Assembly (NCBI RefSeq): GCF_010820555.1
Contig: NZ_JAAIKD010000003.1
Span: forward strand, 248,001-312,000
Length of the DNA: 64,000 nt
Reading direction: 5' to 3'
From: Psychroflexus aurantiacus
GTDB taxonomy: Bacteria > Bacteroidota > Bacteroidia > Flavobacteriales > Flavobacteriaceae
The translations under genes were made by a program, and so were the position numbers. The notes below the pieces were generated by a model. The model saw only the letters and a list, made by a program, of their open reading frames with translations. It was not told the origin of the DNA and searched no databases. This document shows, piece by piece, positions 28,113-38,923 of this stretch (the stretch's first letter is position 1; every line of letters begins with the position of its first letter).

Positions 28113-29579
28113 TTATCGACTGTAGTTCGGTGCTTCTTTCGTAATGGAAACACTGTGCGGATGGCTTTCCATAACTCCTGAAGCTGTAATTTGAACAAAC
28201 CCACCAGTTTCCTTAAGGGTTTGGATATCTTTTGCTCCGCAATAGCCCATACCCGCTCTTAAACCACCGATAAACTGCACCATACTCTCTACCAGCTCGC
28301 CTTTGTAAGGAACACGCCCCACAATACCTTCTGGCACCAGTTTCTTAATATCGGCTTCCACATCCTGGAAATAGCGGTCTTTAGAGCCTTTATCCATGGC
28401 TTCTATAGAGCCCATCCCCCGGTAGGATTTGAATTTTCTGCCTTCGTAAATAATGGTTTCTCCCGGAGATTCCTTGGTTCCTGCCAGGAGTGAACCCAGC
28501 ATGACGCAGTCTGCTCCTCCGGCAATAGCTTTTGGAATGTCACCCGTATAGCGAATACCCCCATCGGCGATAACAGGAACTCCCGTGCCTTTTAAGGCTT
28601 CAGAAACTTCCATCACTGCAGAAAGCTGAGGGAATCCAACTCCTGCCACAATTCGTGTCGTACAGATAGAACCCGGGCCAATACCTACTTTTACGGCATC
28701 TGCACCAGCATCCACCAGATACTTGGCCGCTTCTGCAGTAGCGATATTTCCAACCACGACATCGAGTTTTGGAAATTCTTTTTTGATACGTTTTAAAGCA
28801 TCTACTACGCCTTTGGTATGTCCGTGAGCTGTATCGATAACTACGGCGTCCACGCCTGCATTGACCAAAGCAGAAGCTCTTTCTACTATATCGCTGGTAA
28901 CTCCCAAAGCTGCTGCTACGCGTAATCTCCCGAAGCTGTCTTTGTTGGCAAAAGGCTTTTGAGTGAGTTTGGTGATATCTCTAAAGGTGATTAAGCCAAC
29001 GAGTTTGTTGTCTTTATCGACCACTGGTAATTTTTCTATTTTATGTTTTTGTAAAATAACCTCAGCTTCTTTGAGTGAGGTGCCTTCACTTACGGTGACC
29101 AGGTTTTCGGAGGTCATGACTTCTTTAATAGCCCTGTCGTTCTTTTGCTCGAAACGCAGATCGCGGTTGGTTACAATCCCAATCAGTCTGTAGGCGTCAT
29201 CCACAATAGGAATACCGCCAATGCTGTGTTCCCTCATGCTGTCGTTGGCGTCTTTTACCGTAGCGGTAATAGGCAGAGTGACAGGATCGATGATCATGCC
29301 GCTCTCGGCACGCTTCACCCGTCTTACCTTGAGCGCCTGTTCCTCGATCGTCATGTTCTTATGAAGCACACCAATTCCACCTTCCTGAGCAATTGCAATG
29401 GCCATTCTGGATTCTGTCACCGTATCCATGGCGGCAGAAACTATTGGGACATTAAGCGTAATATTTTTGGTGAATTTGCTTTCAATACTAACGGTTCTCG
29501 GGAGAACGTCTGAATAAGCAGGTACTAAAAGAACATCGTCGTAGGTAAGGCCTAGTCCTTTTACTTTTGAATTTGTCAT
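28113..29579 (-). CDS. guaB: IMP dehydrogenase
   Basis: NAD-dependent oxidation of IMP to XMP, the first committed step of GMP synthesis. The catalytic Cys is in [13 protein letters not shown] near residue 307. The barrel start [12 protein letters not shown] is at residues 7-18. Two CBS domains lie in the insert around residues 90-205, a usual site for nucleotide control. The active-site flap region includes [12 protein letters not shown] near 400. The ORF can be extended 33 nt upstream, but the ATG at 29579 ([10 protein letters not shown]) matches the family and sits right after a promoter and hairpin. Length with that start is 488 residues. Confidence 0.97.
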   Translation of the reverse strand: MTNSKVKGLGLTYDDVLLVPAYSDVLPRTVSIESKFTKNITLNVPIVSAAMDTVTESRMAIAIAQEGGIGVLHKNMTIEEQALKVRRVKRAESGMIIDPVTLPITATVKDANDSMREHSIGGIPIVDDAYRLIGIVTNRDLRFEQKNDRAIKEVMTSENLVTVSEGTSLKEAEVILQKHKIEKLPVVDKDNKLVGLITFRDITKLTQKPFANKDSFGRLRVAAALGVTSDIVERASALVNAGVDAVVIDTAHGHTKGVVDALKRIKKEFPKLDVVVGNIATAEAAKYLVDAGADAVKVGIGPGSICTTRIVAGVGFPQLSAVMEVSEALKGTGVPVIADGGIRYTGDIPKAIAGGADCVMLGSLLAGTKESPGETIIYEGRKFKSYRGMGSIEAMDKGSKDRYFQDVEADIKKLVPEGIVGRVPYKGELVESMVQFIGGLRAGMGYCGAKDIQTLKETGGFVQITASGVMESHPHSVSITKEAPNYSR

Positions 29580-29580
29580 T

Positions 29581-29629
29581 GCAATTAGATTTAATTGCGT
29601 ACAAATATACATGATTTGTAGCTAAGCAA
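29581..29629 (-). promoter_or_regulatory. guaB promoter and leader hairpin
   Basis: On the minus strand TTG (29629-29627) and TATATTTG (29609-29602) form a promoter with a 17-nt spacer. Directly between the -7 box and the guaB ATG lies a perfect 7-bp inverted repeat, GCAATTA-gatt-TAATTGC (29581-29598), one base from the start codon. It could be an operator or a leader hairpin that masks the start. Confidence 0.5.
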
Positions 29630-30054
29630 CTGAAACTTTAAGGTTTAGTTTAGAAGGTGGGAATTTAGAATTGAAAACCGATAGGCTTTTCAAATATTTT
29701 AGAATGGTTTTTTTCAGATCTAAATTTTGTTTTCAAAAAAAACAGAAAAAATTAAAATAAGTTTGAGTTAAGAATTGTCATGCTTCCCCAGCAATAAAAA
29801 CTTACAGTTAAAAGAAAATTCTGATTTTAAAAATTCCCGCAATCATTAACACCTACAAATCAGTAGATTATCATAATATACTAGTACTTATTCAATTAAG
29901 TTTTATTATTTTTAACAAGACTTATCGTTTTGTTGAAGAATAAAGCTAGAAGCCTGTAATTGAGTTTTGATGTAAATAGTGATCAGAATTCGGTTAGTTG
30001 AATAATTCATTGACAGAAAACGCGGGGTATACTAGCTTTCAATTATATATGTAT
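29630..30054. other. Gene-free AT-rich spacer upstream of the glucan synthase
   Basis: No gene is visible in these roughly 425 bases. They are strongly AT-rich with several stops in all frames and include long A and T runs (for example near 29738-29760). A TTG at 29998 opens the frame of the next gene, but the first ATGs are at 30049 and 30055. No exact TAnnTTTG box was found close to the gene, so its promoter is not assigned. Confidence 0.5.
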
Positions 30055-33000
30055 ATGAAAGATAAACAGACAGTCTCGTTCAACATTAGGTTTCTGGAAA
30101 GGAGTGCCATCAATTTGGCCAAAATTCATAAGGTTTCATCTACTTACAGTAATCCGAAACCTATTAAGCCCATTCTTCAAGATGCAAAACAAATTCTTAA
30201 CGAAACTTATCGAACACTTTCTAAAAGATTGAAATCTGAAAAAGAAATTTCATCAGCATCAAAATGGCTACTGGATAATTTTTATATTATTCAAGAACAG
30301 ATTGTTGAAATTTCTGTTGATTTTCCAAGAGCATATCAAAAATCTATTCCCGTATTATTGGAAGGTGAGTATAAAGGTTATCCCAGGATTTATGAAGTAA
30401 TACGCAACATACTTATCCATACTGATAATGTTTTAGATAATGAAGTCTTGTTGGAATATATACGGTCATATCAGGAAGAAGAGACGCTCAAGTTGGGTGA
30501 GCTTTGGGCCATTCCCATTATGATTCGCTTATTCCTCATACAAATGTTGGCAGAAAAAGCCTCACATATTTTAGATCAAAAAAAAATCTCAAATGAAGTA
30601 GACGAATTCATAAAAGAGATTGATAATAAAAATCTGCAGGAGCCTGGTGTATTTTCTCATGCAATATCAAATTGGATAAGAGCCCGATCAGGAAAATTGG
30701 GGTTGTTATACCTTATAGAGTTATATAATCATCTATTTTCTAAAGACCTGCTTGAAGAAGAGGAAAAACGTTGGTTCGATTACCAGATAAGCAAATATAA
30801 TGTAGTACTGGAAGATGCAATTACTTTAGAAGCAAAAAAACAGTCAAGGCTTCAGTTAAATATTCAAAATGCAGTCGTCTCCCTGCGAGAAATAACTGAA
30901 ACTGATTGGTCAGATTTTGTGGAGGATTGTTCTGTAATAGACCGCATTCTTATGATGGACCCTGCTGAGCAATATTCAGCAATGGACTTCCAAACAAGAG
31001 ACAGGTATCGACAAACCATTGAAAAATTGAGTAGAGGCTCAAATCTTTCAGAAACCGAGGTGTCAAACTGTGCTTTGCAATTAGCAAAAGAACAGGCAGA
31101 GAAAAATCCTAAAGCTGATGATGGATCCTTAACCGATAATAGTCATGTTATGCAACATATAGGCTATTTTCTAATCGGGGATGGATATGATGAAATCACA
31201 AAAAAAGTTGGATATTCATTTCCTATAAAGGAAAGATTTTTCAGACTCTTTGAAAAACATTTCCACTTATACCTTATAACACTTTTCTGTTTTACAATTC
31301 TTTTTGTGTGGGTTTTATTAAAGATGACTGGTGCAGTTAACTCTTCAATATCAGTTATAGCAATTGTGATTCTTGTGGCTTTTTTCCCAGCTCTTGATTT
31401 TTCATTAACGCTTATAAACAGGATTTTCACCATTTTGTTAACACCCAGAATACTTCCGAAAATGAATTATAGGAAGAAAATACCCGCTACATCAAGGACA
31501 CTTGTGGTTATCCCAACTATGATAACCTCCAGGGATGATGTTTTGCGTCAAATTGAAAATTTAGAAATCCATTCTTTAGCAAATCCTGATTACACCCTTC
31601 AATTCGCTTTGCTTTCAGATTTTAGAGATGCAAGTGAGAAAAGTTTGGAAGGCGAAAATGAAATCTTGGAAACAGCCGAAAATGCAATTAATCATTTAAA
31701 TAACAGGTATTCATCAGAGTATGGAAATCGGTTTTTTATACTCCATCGGGAACGCTTATGGAATAACGTGGAAAATATCTGGATGGGATGGGAAAGAAAA
31801 CGAGGAAAACTGGAAGAATTAAATTCATTGATTTGTAATCCAACTTCAAAAACATCTTTTACGTTAATTACAGGTGATTTTTTAAATTCATTATGTTCAA
31901 ATCCAGTACAATTCGTAATCACTCTTGATGCTGATACAAAATTACCGCCTGATTCTGCAAAAAAACTGATAAGTACAATTGCTCACCCACTTAACAGGGC
32001 ATGGTATGATCATAAAAAAAATAGAATTACCAGAGGCTATTCAATCATACAACCGCGTATTTCTTTTTCACCAGAATCAGCTAGATATACATGGTTTTCA
32101 AAAATATTTTCAGGAAATGTAGGGATAGATCCCTATTCTGCAGCTGTATCAGACATTTATCAGGATTTATCAGGAGAAGCAATTTTTACCGGCAAAGGCA
32201 TTTATGATGTCAGGGTTTTTAATCAAATTTTACGTAAAAAGTTTCCGGAAAACAGAATACTTTCTCATGACCTTCTTGAGAGTGGCTACTTAAGGGTAGG
32301 ACTTGCTACCGATATTGAATTGTTTGACGATTATCCTAGCACTTATAATAGTTATACCAGAAGGGCTCATAGATGGGCTAGAGGAGATTGGCAAATTGCT
32401 GCATGGCTCTTTTCTAAAGTTCCTAGACAAAACGGGGAAAATCGAAATCCATTAAACCTTCTGTCAAAATGGAAAATATTTGACAATCTTCGGAGATCAC
32501 TGAATTTTTTATTCTTAACCATTTTCTTTGTAGCCGGATTATTCCTGTTGCCGGGTTCATGGTGGGTTTGGATAGGAGCAACTTTTGGAATCTTGGCGTT
32601 TCAAATATATGTTAACTTATCGAGCGATCTGTTAAACCGTCCTGCTAGGGTAGGATGGCAACTTTATATGGAGAAAGTTTCCGACAATCTGAAAATAAAC
32701 ACAGCCCAGGCTATATCCACGGTTATAATTTTTCCTCATCAAGCATTCAATCAATTGGATGCCGTTTTGAAGTCCTTGTATCGACTGGTTATATCAAAAA
32801 AAGGCTTGCTTGAATGGGAAACGGCTTCTCATTCTGAAAATGAAAGTCCAAATTCGCTAATTTCCTATCTTCGTTTAATGGTAATTCCCATAGTATTGGG
32901 GGTTGCCATATTTATAACTGCTTTGGTTATTGCGCCATCTTATCTATGGTTTGTCACTCCATTTTCTCTGTTTTGGGTGGGATCGCCATTTTATGTTTGG

Positions 33001-36000
33001 TATATCAGCCAACCTATAAAAAAACGATTTAGGACAGTAAATGAAAAAGACCGGCAAAGACTTCGTATGTATGCCCGTCGAACTTGGTTTTATTTTGAAC
33101 GTTTTGTCAATGAAGAACATAATTGGCTCCCTCCAGATAATTATCAGGAAGATCCACCGCTACCAGTTGTTGAAAAAACCTCTCCTACTAATATGGGGTT
33201 GGGACTGGTATCCAATCAGGTAGCATATAATATGGGCTATATAACAATGGGTGAATTATTAGAAAGACAGCAAAAATCATTACATGCTATAAATTTACTC
33301 GATAAACATAATGGTCACTTTTTTAACTGGTATGAGACACGGCTTGGAAATGTTTTGAATCCCAGATATATTTCCACCGTAGATTCAGGAAACTTGGCTG
33401 CGAGTTTAATTGTTGTCAAAGAAGCAATTGAAGAGGTAATGAACACAAGAGGTATCAACAAAAATATCGTAGCCGGTTTGCAGGATTCCCTCCTTACGAT
33501 AAGAGAAATTTTTGATGAGTACAATAATAAGAATCTACTTCCTGAAAATTCCTTTAATCAGGTTTCTCATTTTACAAATGTAATGCTTAAAAAACTAAGC
33601 TCTGAAACAGAATTAAATCATCACATAAACCTTGACCTGCTTAGAGCTTTGAAACAAGACGCCGTAAGCTTAAGTGCTGTAAACCTTCTTTCTGCCGACG
33701 ACTTGATGGATGAGAGAAGAATCGGGAACATGCTGTTTTGGATTGAAAGCCCATTAAAGCTAATTGAAAAAGCAATTGCTGAACACAAATTCCTGCTCGT
33801 TCCAGAAGAGATTAATGTGCATGCTTATTCTCCTCATGAATTAAGCATTTTACTAAAGAATGATGACACTCATCAAGATTGTTATCAGATACTGGAAAAA
33901 TGGCAAAATCTTGCTAATGATATTATATCACTTTCAGAAAAAATGATTGAGAATATGGATTTTTCTTTTCTATATCTTAAAAAAAGAGGCTTGTTCAGTA
34001 TTGGTTATAACCTAGATACAGCTCAACTGGATAAAGGCACCTATGACCTCTTGGCAAGTGAGGCACGAATTGCCTCTTATATTGCTATTTCAAAAGGAGA
34101 TGTTCCAGTTGAACACTGGTTTCGATTAAGCAGAAGATTAACTAAAATTAATCGTGAAGAAATTTTGCTTTCCTGGGGTGGGAGCATGTTTGAATACTTA
34201 ATGCCATTACTTTTTATGCGTTCGTTTCAAGATACTATATTAAGTCATACTTATAAAAATGTAGTTAATTGGCAAAAAATATATGGCAACAAACGGAATC
34301 TTCCTTGGGGTTTTTCTGAAAGTGCTTATTATTTTCTCAATATCGATATGCAATACCAATATCGCTCATTTGGAGTACCCGGGCTTGGATTAAAACGTGG
34401 CTTGGCGGATGAGTATGTTGTGTCACCTTATGCTTCATTACTTGCCCTTATGGAGGATTCTGAAATTTCAATTCAAAACTTAAAAAGAATTGAAAAATCA
34501 GGCGGTTTAGGACTCTTGGGGTTCTACGATGCCATTGATTACACCCCCTCACACATGTTGGCTGACGAACCCTTTAAAATAGTAAAAATATTTATGGTTC
34601 ATCATCACGGCATGAGCCTGATAGCGCTTGATAATTTTCTCAATGGCTGGACTATTAATAACAATTTCCATGCTGACTCATCAGTAAAAAGTTTAGAACT
34701 TATTTTACAGGAAAGAATACCTAGAGGAGTACCTATCAAAGAACCCCACCCTATTGATGCTGAACTTGAACCCAAAATAAAATCGTCTGCAAGCAGTACA
34801 GCAGAACACTCTGGAATAAATGAGCTCGACACGAGTCCCCCAAGATTACACACTCTCTCAGATGGCAATTTCTCTGCAATGATAACTCATGCAGGCACTG
34901 GTTATTCAGTTTCAAACGGCATCATGACAAATTCTTGGAAACCTGACCCCACTGAAGATCCTCTTGGATTTTTCTTTTACATCAAGGATACAGAAAATGG
35001 CAAATTTTGGTCTGCAATGCATCAACCAGTTAAACGAAAACCAGACAGATATGATACCTGGTTTCACAACGGTAAAATGGAATGCTCCCGGGTTGACGAT
35101 TGGATTGAAACAACCTCTGAAATTTGTGTTTCTGTAGATCACCAAATCGAACTCAGAAGACTAACTCTAACCAACTATTCTGATCGCGAACGTATTCTTG
35201 AGATATCTAGTTATGCTGAAGTTGTGTTAAATAGGATGGTTGATCATAATGCGCATCCCACATTCTCTAAACTATTTGTAGAAACGGAATATTTACCGAT
35301 GCACCATACTATTTTAGCTAAAAGAAGGCCACGAAGTAAGGAAGAAAAACCTATTTGGCTCGTTCATACTATTGCTTGCAATGACCATGACAAACCTAAT
35401 TCGCTGGAATTTGAGACAGAAAGATCAAATTTTATCGGTAAAGGCAGAACTTTAAGCAATCCAAAGGCAATGGATGACCGAAACCGTTTTAAAGGTTCCC
35501 AAGGAAATGTATCAGATCCGATTGTTAGCTTTCGAAAAAAAATTAAGCTTAATGCCGGGCAAAAAATCAAAATTTCATTCGGTCTTGGCTTTGCTAGATC
35601 AAGGGGTGAGGCTATACAAATGGCTGATATTTATGACAGTCAGCAAGCTGTCAACAGGGCTTTTGATCTCGCTACAGTGCATGGTCCGGTGCTGTTAAAT
35701 CATATTGCAATAAATAGCAGACAGGCCCATTACTTCCACAAACTATCGTCTTATATTTACTATGCAGACCCCTTGTACAGGACAAATAAATATCTGCTTC
35801 AGCTCAATCAGAAAAAACAACATGATCTTTGGCCATATGGAATATCTGGAGATTTTCCATTGGTTATATTCCGTATCAATGATTCCAAACAACTTAAACA
35901 TGTGAAATCTTTATTCAAGGCACATGCTTTCTGGCGAATGCGAGGTATTGAATCTGAACTACTTATTATAAATGAACATGCCCCTGGATATATAGATGAA

Positions 36001-38745
36001 GTACAAGATGCAATTCAGTTAGCTATTGAGTCTTCACTTGAGCGGGATGTTTTCAATAAAAGAGGAGGTGTGTTTACCTGTAGGGCTGATAAAATCAAGG
36101 AGGAAGATTTCTCACTCTTATTCAGTGTAGCTCACGCTATTTTTGACAAAAAATTACCTAATTTTTCAAAAACAAAAGAATCTGCAGAAACCAATTCATG
36201 GTATATCGAAGGCGAAAAAACAGTGTATTCTCCCCTAAAAGAATCAGAGGTTATGACAGATGATTTATTTAAGGAAAAACAACGTAAACTGCAATTCTTT
36301 AATGGATATGGTGGGTTCTCTGAAGATGGAAAAGAATATCATATCCTGATTATAAAAGATCCAGATACTGGCCTTCATATTTTCCCTACCGTACCATGGA
36401 TCAACGTAATTGCAAACCACCAGTTTGGTTTTACAGTTTCTGAACGTGGCGCTGGTTATACCTGGAGTGAAAACAGCCGGGAAAATAAACTTACATCATG
36501 GTCTAATGATCCGATTACAGATTTGCACTCTGAAGCGTTTTACATCAGGGATGAAAAAACAAAGGAATACTGGTCTCCCACACCTGGTCCTGTTTTTGGT
36601 TCAGGATTTTATCATGTTATACACGGATTTGGTTACACAAGCTTTCATCTTACCTCTAATAATCTAGATCATAAACTCATACAATTCGTTCCCGAAAATA
36701 AATCCGTAAAAATTTCTAAACTCATTTTGAAAAACACCGGGAGTGAAATACAGAAACTTTCTGTATTCAGGTATTTAGAGAGGGTTTTAGGTATTGAAAG
36801 AACAAGCGCTTCTCGATTTGTTATTCAGGAAGCTTCTGATGATGGAAAGACTATATTTGCAAGAAACAATTACAATAATGAATTTGCAGGGAGAACCGTA
36901 TTTACTTCGGTTATTAATTCTTTACAAGATTCTAGTTTTTGTTTCACCACAGACCGTCAGCAATTTATCGGGAGAAATCGCTCTTTGGACAAACCAGTTG
37001 CGATCACTTCAAAAGAATTTCTTGAAAACAAAATTCAGACAGGAGGCGATTCTTGTGCCGCAATTCAAACTAATTTTGAGTTAGCATCTGGTGAAGAAGT
37101 TACTCTCATCTTTCTGGAAGGAGAAACCCGAACCAGAAATGAAGCAGATTCGATCATTCAGTATTATTCGGACATTACACAGGCAGACACGGAGCTTCAA
37201 AATATCAAAAGCTTTTGGAGAACATTGCTTTCAAAAATTCAAGTCAAAACTCCTGATAAATCCTTAGATGTGATGATGAATGGTTGGTTGATGTATCAAA
37301 CCATATCCAGCCGTATTTGGGCACGTACCGGTTTTTATCAGGCTGGAGGAGCATTTGGCTTTAGAGATCAATTGCAGGATGCCGCTGCAGCAATGTATGT
37401 AGACCCCAAATTATGCCGTAAACAAATTTTACTGCATGCCAGGCATCAATTTAAAGAAGGTGATGTGCTGCATTGGTGGCATCCTCCAACAGGGAGGGGT
37501 ATTCGTTCCAAAATTACAGACGACCGTCTCTGGCTGCCTTATACGGTAGAGTTTTATTTACAATCCACAAATGATGAATCTATCCTGAAAGAGGAATTAT
37601 CCTATATTTTTGCACGAGAACTTAAGCCTTCTGAACATGAAGCCTACCTGCATCCAAACACGCTTCAAAATAAAGGCACACTTTATGAACACTGCTGTAA
37701 AGCTATTGATATTTCACTTCAATTTGGTATTCATGATCTACCGCTGATAGGTGGAGGAGATTGGAACGACGGTATGAACCGAGTGGGTGAGGAAGGAAAA
37801 GGAGAAAGTGTATGGCTTGGATTTTTTATCTATTACATATTAATACGGTTTGAAAAAGTTTGTCTGATAATGAATGATATTTCTAAGGCGAATGAATACA
37901 AAACTATAGCAGAAAATCTTAAAGAAAAGCTCAACACAGAAGGCTGGGACGGAGAATGGTATCTAAGGGCATTTTATGACGATGGGACACCACTTGGTTC
38001 TTCAGAAAATAATGAATGCAGAATAGACGCTATCTCTCAAGCTTGGTCAATTTTTTCAGAAGTTGCTTCTGAAGAACGAAGCAAACAAGCATTAAGGGCT
38101 GTAGAAAAAAATCTAGTTTCTGAAGGTGACAAGTTAATTCGTTTACTCACACCTCCCTTTAATAAAACTGATAAAGATCCAGGTTACATTAAAGGCTATA
38201 TTCCTGGAGTTAGGGAAAATGGCGGACAATATACACATGCTGCCTTATGGACAGTCAAAGCATTTGCAGAAATGGGGTATGGAGAAAAGGCTGTTCATTA
38301 TTTGAATATGATAAATCCCATAAATCATGCGCTAAACCAGGAATCAGCAGATAAGTATAAGGTAGAACCTTTTGTTGTAGCAGCAGATGTTTACGGTGAA
38401 GCCCCACTTACAGGAAAAGGTGGCTGGACTTGGTATACTGGTTCTGCTGGATGGATGTACAGAGTTGCACTAGAATCTGTCTTAGGCTTGCAATTCAATG
38501 GCGACTCCATTTTGTTGAAACCTTCCATTTCTAAAAGTTGGAAAGAGTATAGTATAGATATGGTTTTAGATAACAACAAAACCACTTATACTATTACTAT
38601 AGAAAATCCAGAAGGACATGAGTCGGGTATGCTTGAAGGAAGCATTGACGGAGAAAATGTAACTTTCAAAAGTTTACCTGCAATTATCCCAATAAAAAAA
38701 GACAAGCAAAGGCATCAAATTATGTTAACAATTAAAAAGGTATAA
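30055..38745 (+). CDS. ndvB: Cyclic beta-1,2-glucan synthase (NdvB/ChvB type, GT84-GH94)
   Basis: Very large membrane enzyme (about 2896 residues from this ATG; an upstream TTG would give 2915). It should polymerise UDP-glucose into beta-1,2-glucan and cyclise it. Positions follow the longer version. An N-terminal cytoplasmic helical region spans about 1-420, with two membrane helices around 430-478. The GT84 glycosyltransferase has DADTKLPP near 645 and RRAHRWARGDWQ near 785. Further helices lie around 835-880 and 955-1000. A glycoamylase-like domain (about 1330-1560) contains SWGGSMFEYLMP, GVPGLGLKRGL and VHHHGMSLIAL. Two GH94 sandwich/(alpha/alpha)6 units follow, with the catalytic-region GGGDWNDGMNRVG near 2585. 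The set and order match NdvB of Rhizobiaceae. Codon use is more AT-rich than in neighbours. Product cyclisation is family knowledge. Confidence 0.9.
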   Translation: MKDKQTVSFNIRFLERSAINLAKIHKVSSTYSNPKPIKPILQDAKQILNETYRTLSKRLKSEKEISSASKWLLDNFYIIQEQIVEISVDFPRAYQKSIPVLLEGEYKGYPRIYEVIRNILIHTDNVLDNEVLLEYIRSYQEEETLKLGELWAIPIMIRLFLIQMLAEKASHILDQKKISNEVDEFIKEIDNKNLQEPGVFSHAISNWIRARSGKLGLLYLIELYNHLFSKDLLEEEEKRWFDYQISKYNVVLEDAITLEAKKQSRLQLNIQNAVVSLREITETDWSDFVEDCSVIDRILMMDPAEQYSAMDFQTRDRYRQTIEKLSRGSNLSETEVSNCALQLAKEQAEKNPKADDGSLTDNSHVMQHIGYFLIGDGYDEITKKVGYSFPIKERFFRLFEKHFHLYLITLFCFTILFVWVLLKMTGAVNSSISVIAIVILVAFFPALDFSLTLINRIFTILLTPRILPKMNYRKKIPATSRTLVVIPTMITSRDDVLRQIENLEIHSLANPDYTLQFALLSDFRDASEKSLEGENEILETAENAINHLNNRYSSEYGNRFFILHRERLWNNVENIWMGWERKRGKLEELNSLICNPTSKTSFTLITGDFLNSLCSNPVQFVITLDADTKLPPDSAKKLISTIAHPLNRAWYDHKKNRITRGYSIIQPRISFSPESARYTWFSKIFSGNVGIDPYSAAVSDIYQDLSGEAIFTGKGIYDVRVFNQILRKKFPENRILSHDLLESGYLRVGLATDIELFDDYPSTYNSYTRRAHRWARGDWQIAAWLFSKVPRQNGENRNPLNLLSKWKIFDNLRRSLNFLFLTIFFVAGLFLLPGSWWVWIGATFGILAFQIYVNLSSDLLNRPARVGWQLYMEKVSDNLKINTAQAISTVIIFPHQAFNQLDAVLKSLYRLVISKKGLLEWETASHSENESPNSLISYLRLMVIPIVLGVAIFITALVIAPSYLWFVTPFSLFWVGSPFYVWYISQPIKKRFRTVNEKDRQRLRMYARRTWFYFERFVNEEHNWLPPDNYQEDPPLPVVEKTSPTNMGLGLVSNQVAYNMGYITMGELLERQQKSLHAINLLDKHNGHFFNWYETRLGNVLNPRYISTVDSGNLAASLIVVKEAIEEVMNTRGINKNIVAGLQDSLLTIREIFDEYNNKNLLPENSFNQVSHFTNVMLKKLSSETELNHHINLDLLRALKQDAVSLSAVNLLSADDLMDERRIGNMLFWIESPLKLIEKAIAEHKFLLVPEEINVHAYSPHELSILLKNDDTHQDCYQILEKWQNLANDIISLSEKMIENMDFSFLYLKKRGLFSIGYNLDTAQLDKGTYDLLASEARIASYIAISKGDVPVEHWFRLSRRLTKINREEILLSWGGSMFEYLMPLLFMRSFQDTILSHTYKNVVNWQKIYGNKRNLPWGFSESAYYFLNIDMQYQYRSFGVPGLGLKRGLADEYVVSPYASLLALMEDSEISIQNLKRIEKSGGLGLLGFYDAIDYTPSHMLADEPFKIVKIFMVHHHGMSLIALDNFLNGWTINNNFHADSSVKSLELILQERIPRGVPIKEPHPIDAELEPKIKSSASSTAEHSGINELDTSPPRLHTLSDGNFSAMITHAGTGYSVSNGIMTNSWKPDPTEDPLGFFFYIKDTENGKFWSAMHQPVKRKPDRYDTWFHNGKMECSRVDDWIETTSEICVSVDHQIELRRLTLTNYSDRERILEISSYAEVVLNRMVDHNAHPTFSKLFVETEYLPMHHTILAKRRPRSKEEKPIWLVHTIACNDHDKPNSLEFETERSNFIGKGRTLSNPKAMDDRNRFKGSQGNVSDPIVSFRKKIKLNAGQKIKISFGLGFARSRGEAIQMADIYDSQQAVNRAFDLATVHGPVLLNHIAINSRQAHYFHKLSSYIYYADPLYRTNKYLLQLNQKKQHDLWPYGISGDFPLVIFRINDSKQLKHVKSLFKAHAFWRMRGIESELLIINEHAPGYIDEVQDAIQLAIESSLERDVFNKRGGVFTCRADKIKEEDFSLLFSVAHAIFDKKLPNFSKTKESAETNSWYIEGEKTVYSPLKESEVMTDDLFKEKQRKLQFFNGYGGFSEDGKEYHILIIKDPDTGLHIFPTVPWINVIANHQFGFTVSERGAGYTWSENSRENKLTSWSNDPITDLHSEAFYIRDEKTKEYWSPTPGPVFGSGFYHVIHGFGYTSFHLTSNNLDHKLIQFVPENKSVKISKLILKNTGSEIQKLSVFRYLERVLGIERTSASRFVIQEASDDGKTIFARNNYNNEFAGRTVFTSVINSLQDSSFCFTTDRQQFIGRNRSLDKPVAITSKEFLENKIQTGGDSCAAIQTNFELASGEEVTLIFLEGETRTRNEADSIIQYYSDITQADTELQNIKSFWRTLLSKIQVKTPDKSLDVMMNGWLMYQTISSRIWARTGFYQAGGAFGFRDQLQDAAAAMYVDPKLCRKQILLHARHQFKEGDVLHWWHPPTGRGIRSKITDDRLWLPYTVEFYLQSTNDESILKEELSYIFARELKPSEHEAYLHPNTLQNKGTLYEHCCKAIDISLQFGIHDLPLIGGGDWNDGMNRVGEEGKGESVWLGFFIYYILIRFEKVCLIMNDISKANEYKTIAENLKEKLNTEGWDGEWYLRAFYDDGTPLGSSENNECRIDAISQAWSIFSEVASEERSKQALRAVEKNLVSEGDKLIRLLTPPFNKTDKDPGYIKGYIPGVRENGGQYTHAALWTVKAFAEMGYGEKAVHYLNMINPINHALNQESADKYKVEPFVVAADVYGEAPLTGKGGWTWYTGSAGWMYRVALESVLGLQFNGDSILLKPSISKSWKEYSIDMVLDNNKTTYTITIENPEGHESGMLEGSIDGENVTFKSLPAIIPIKKDKQRHQIMLTIKKV

Positions 38746-38780
38746 TTTAAAATAATTGAACCTTTTTAATTAATTTACAC

Positions 38781-38801
38781 ATAATCGATTGATTATTTTT
38801 T
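38781..38801 (+). terminator. Weak terminator after the glucan synthase gene
   Basis: A 6-bp stem ATAATC/GATTAT with a GATT loop followed by six T. The stem is all but one pair A-T, so it is weak, and some transcription may continue into the ATPase gene 120 nt downstream. Confidence 0.35.
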
Positions 38802-38923
38802 ATAAAACAAGTTGTATTCAAAACTAGATCCCAGAACCAATAAGAGTAATAATAACAAAGATAAATTACAATTTTCATATCTCTTAGGGTCTAATTCATG
38901 AAACTCAACTAACTCCTAATCAG

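Noticed and set aside
36410-37084. Frames in the second GH94 unit suggesting a frameshift in the glucan synthase
   Set aside because: The main frame is continuous and motif-complete across this stretch; the alternative frames are short.
31164-38585. Several minus-strand and out-of-frame ORFs of 60-90 codons inside the glucan synthase gene
   Set aside because: They are shadows of the long coding frame, which has intact motifs throughout.
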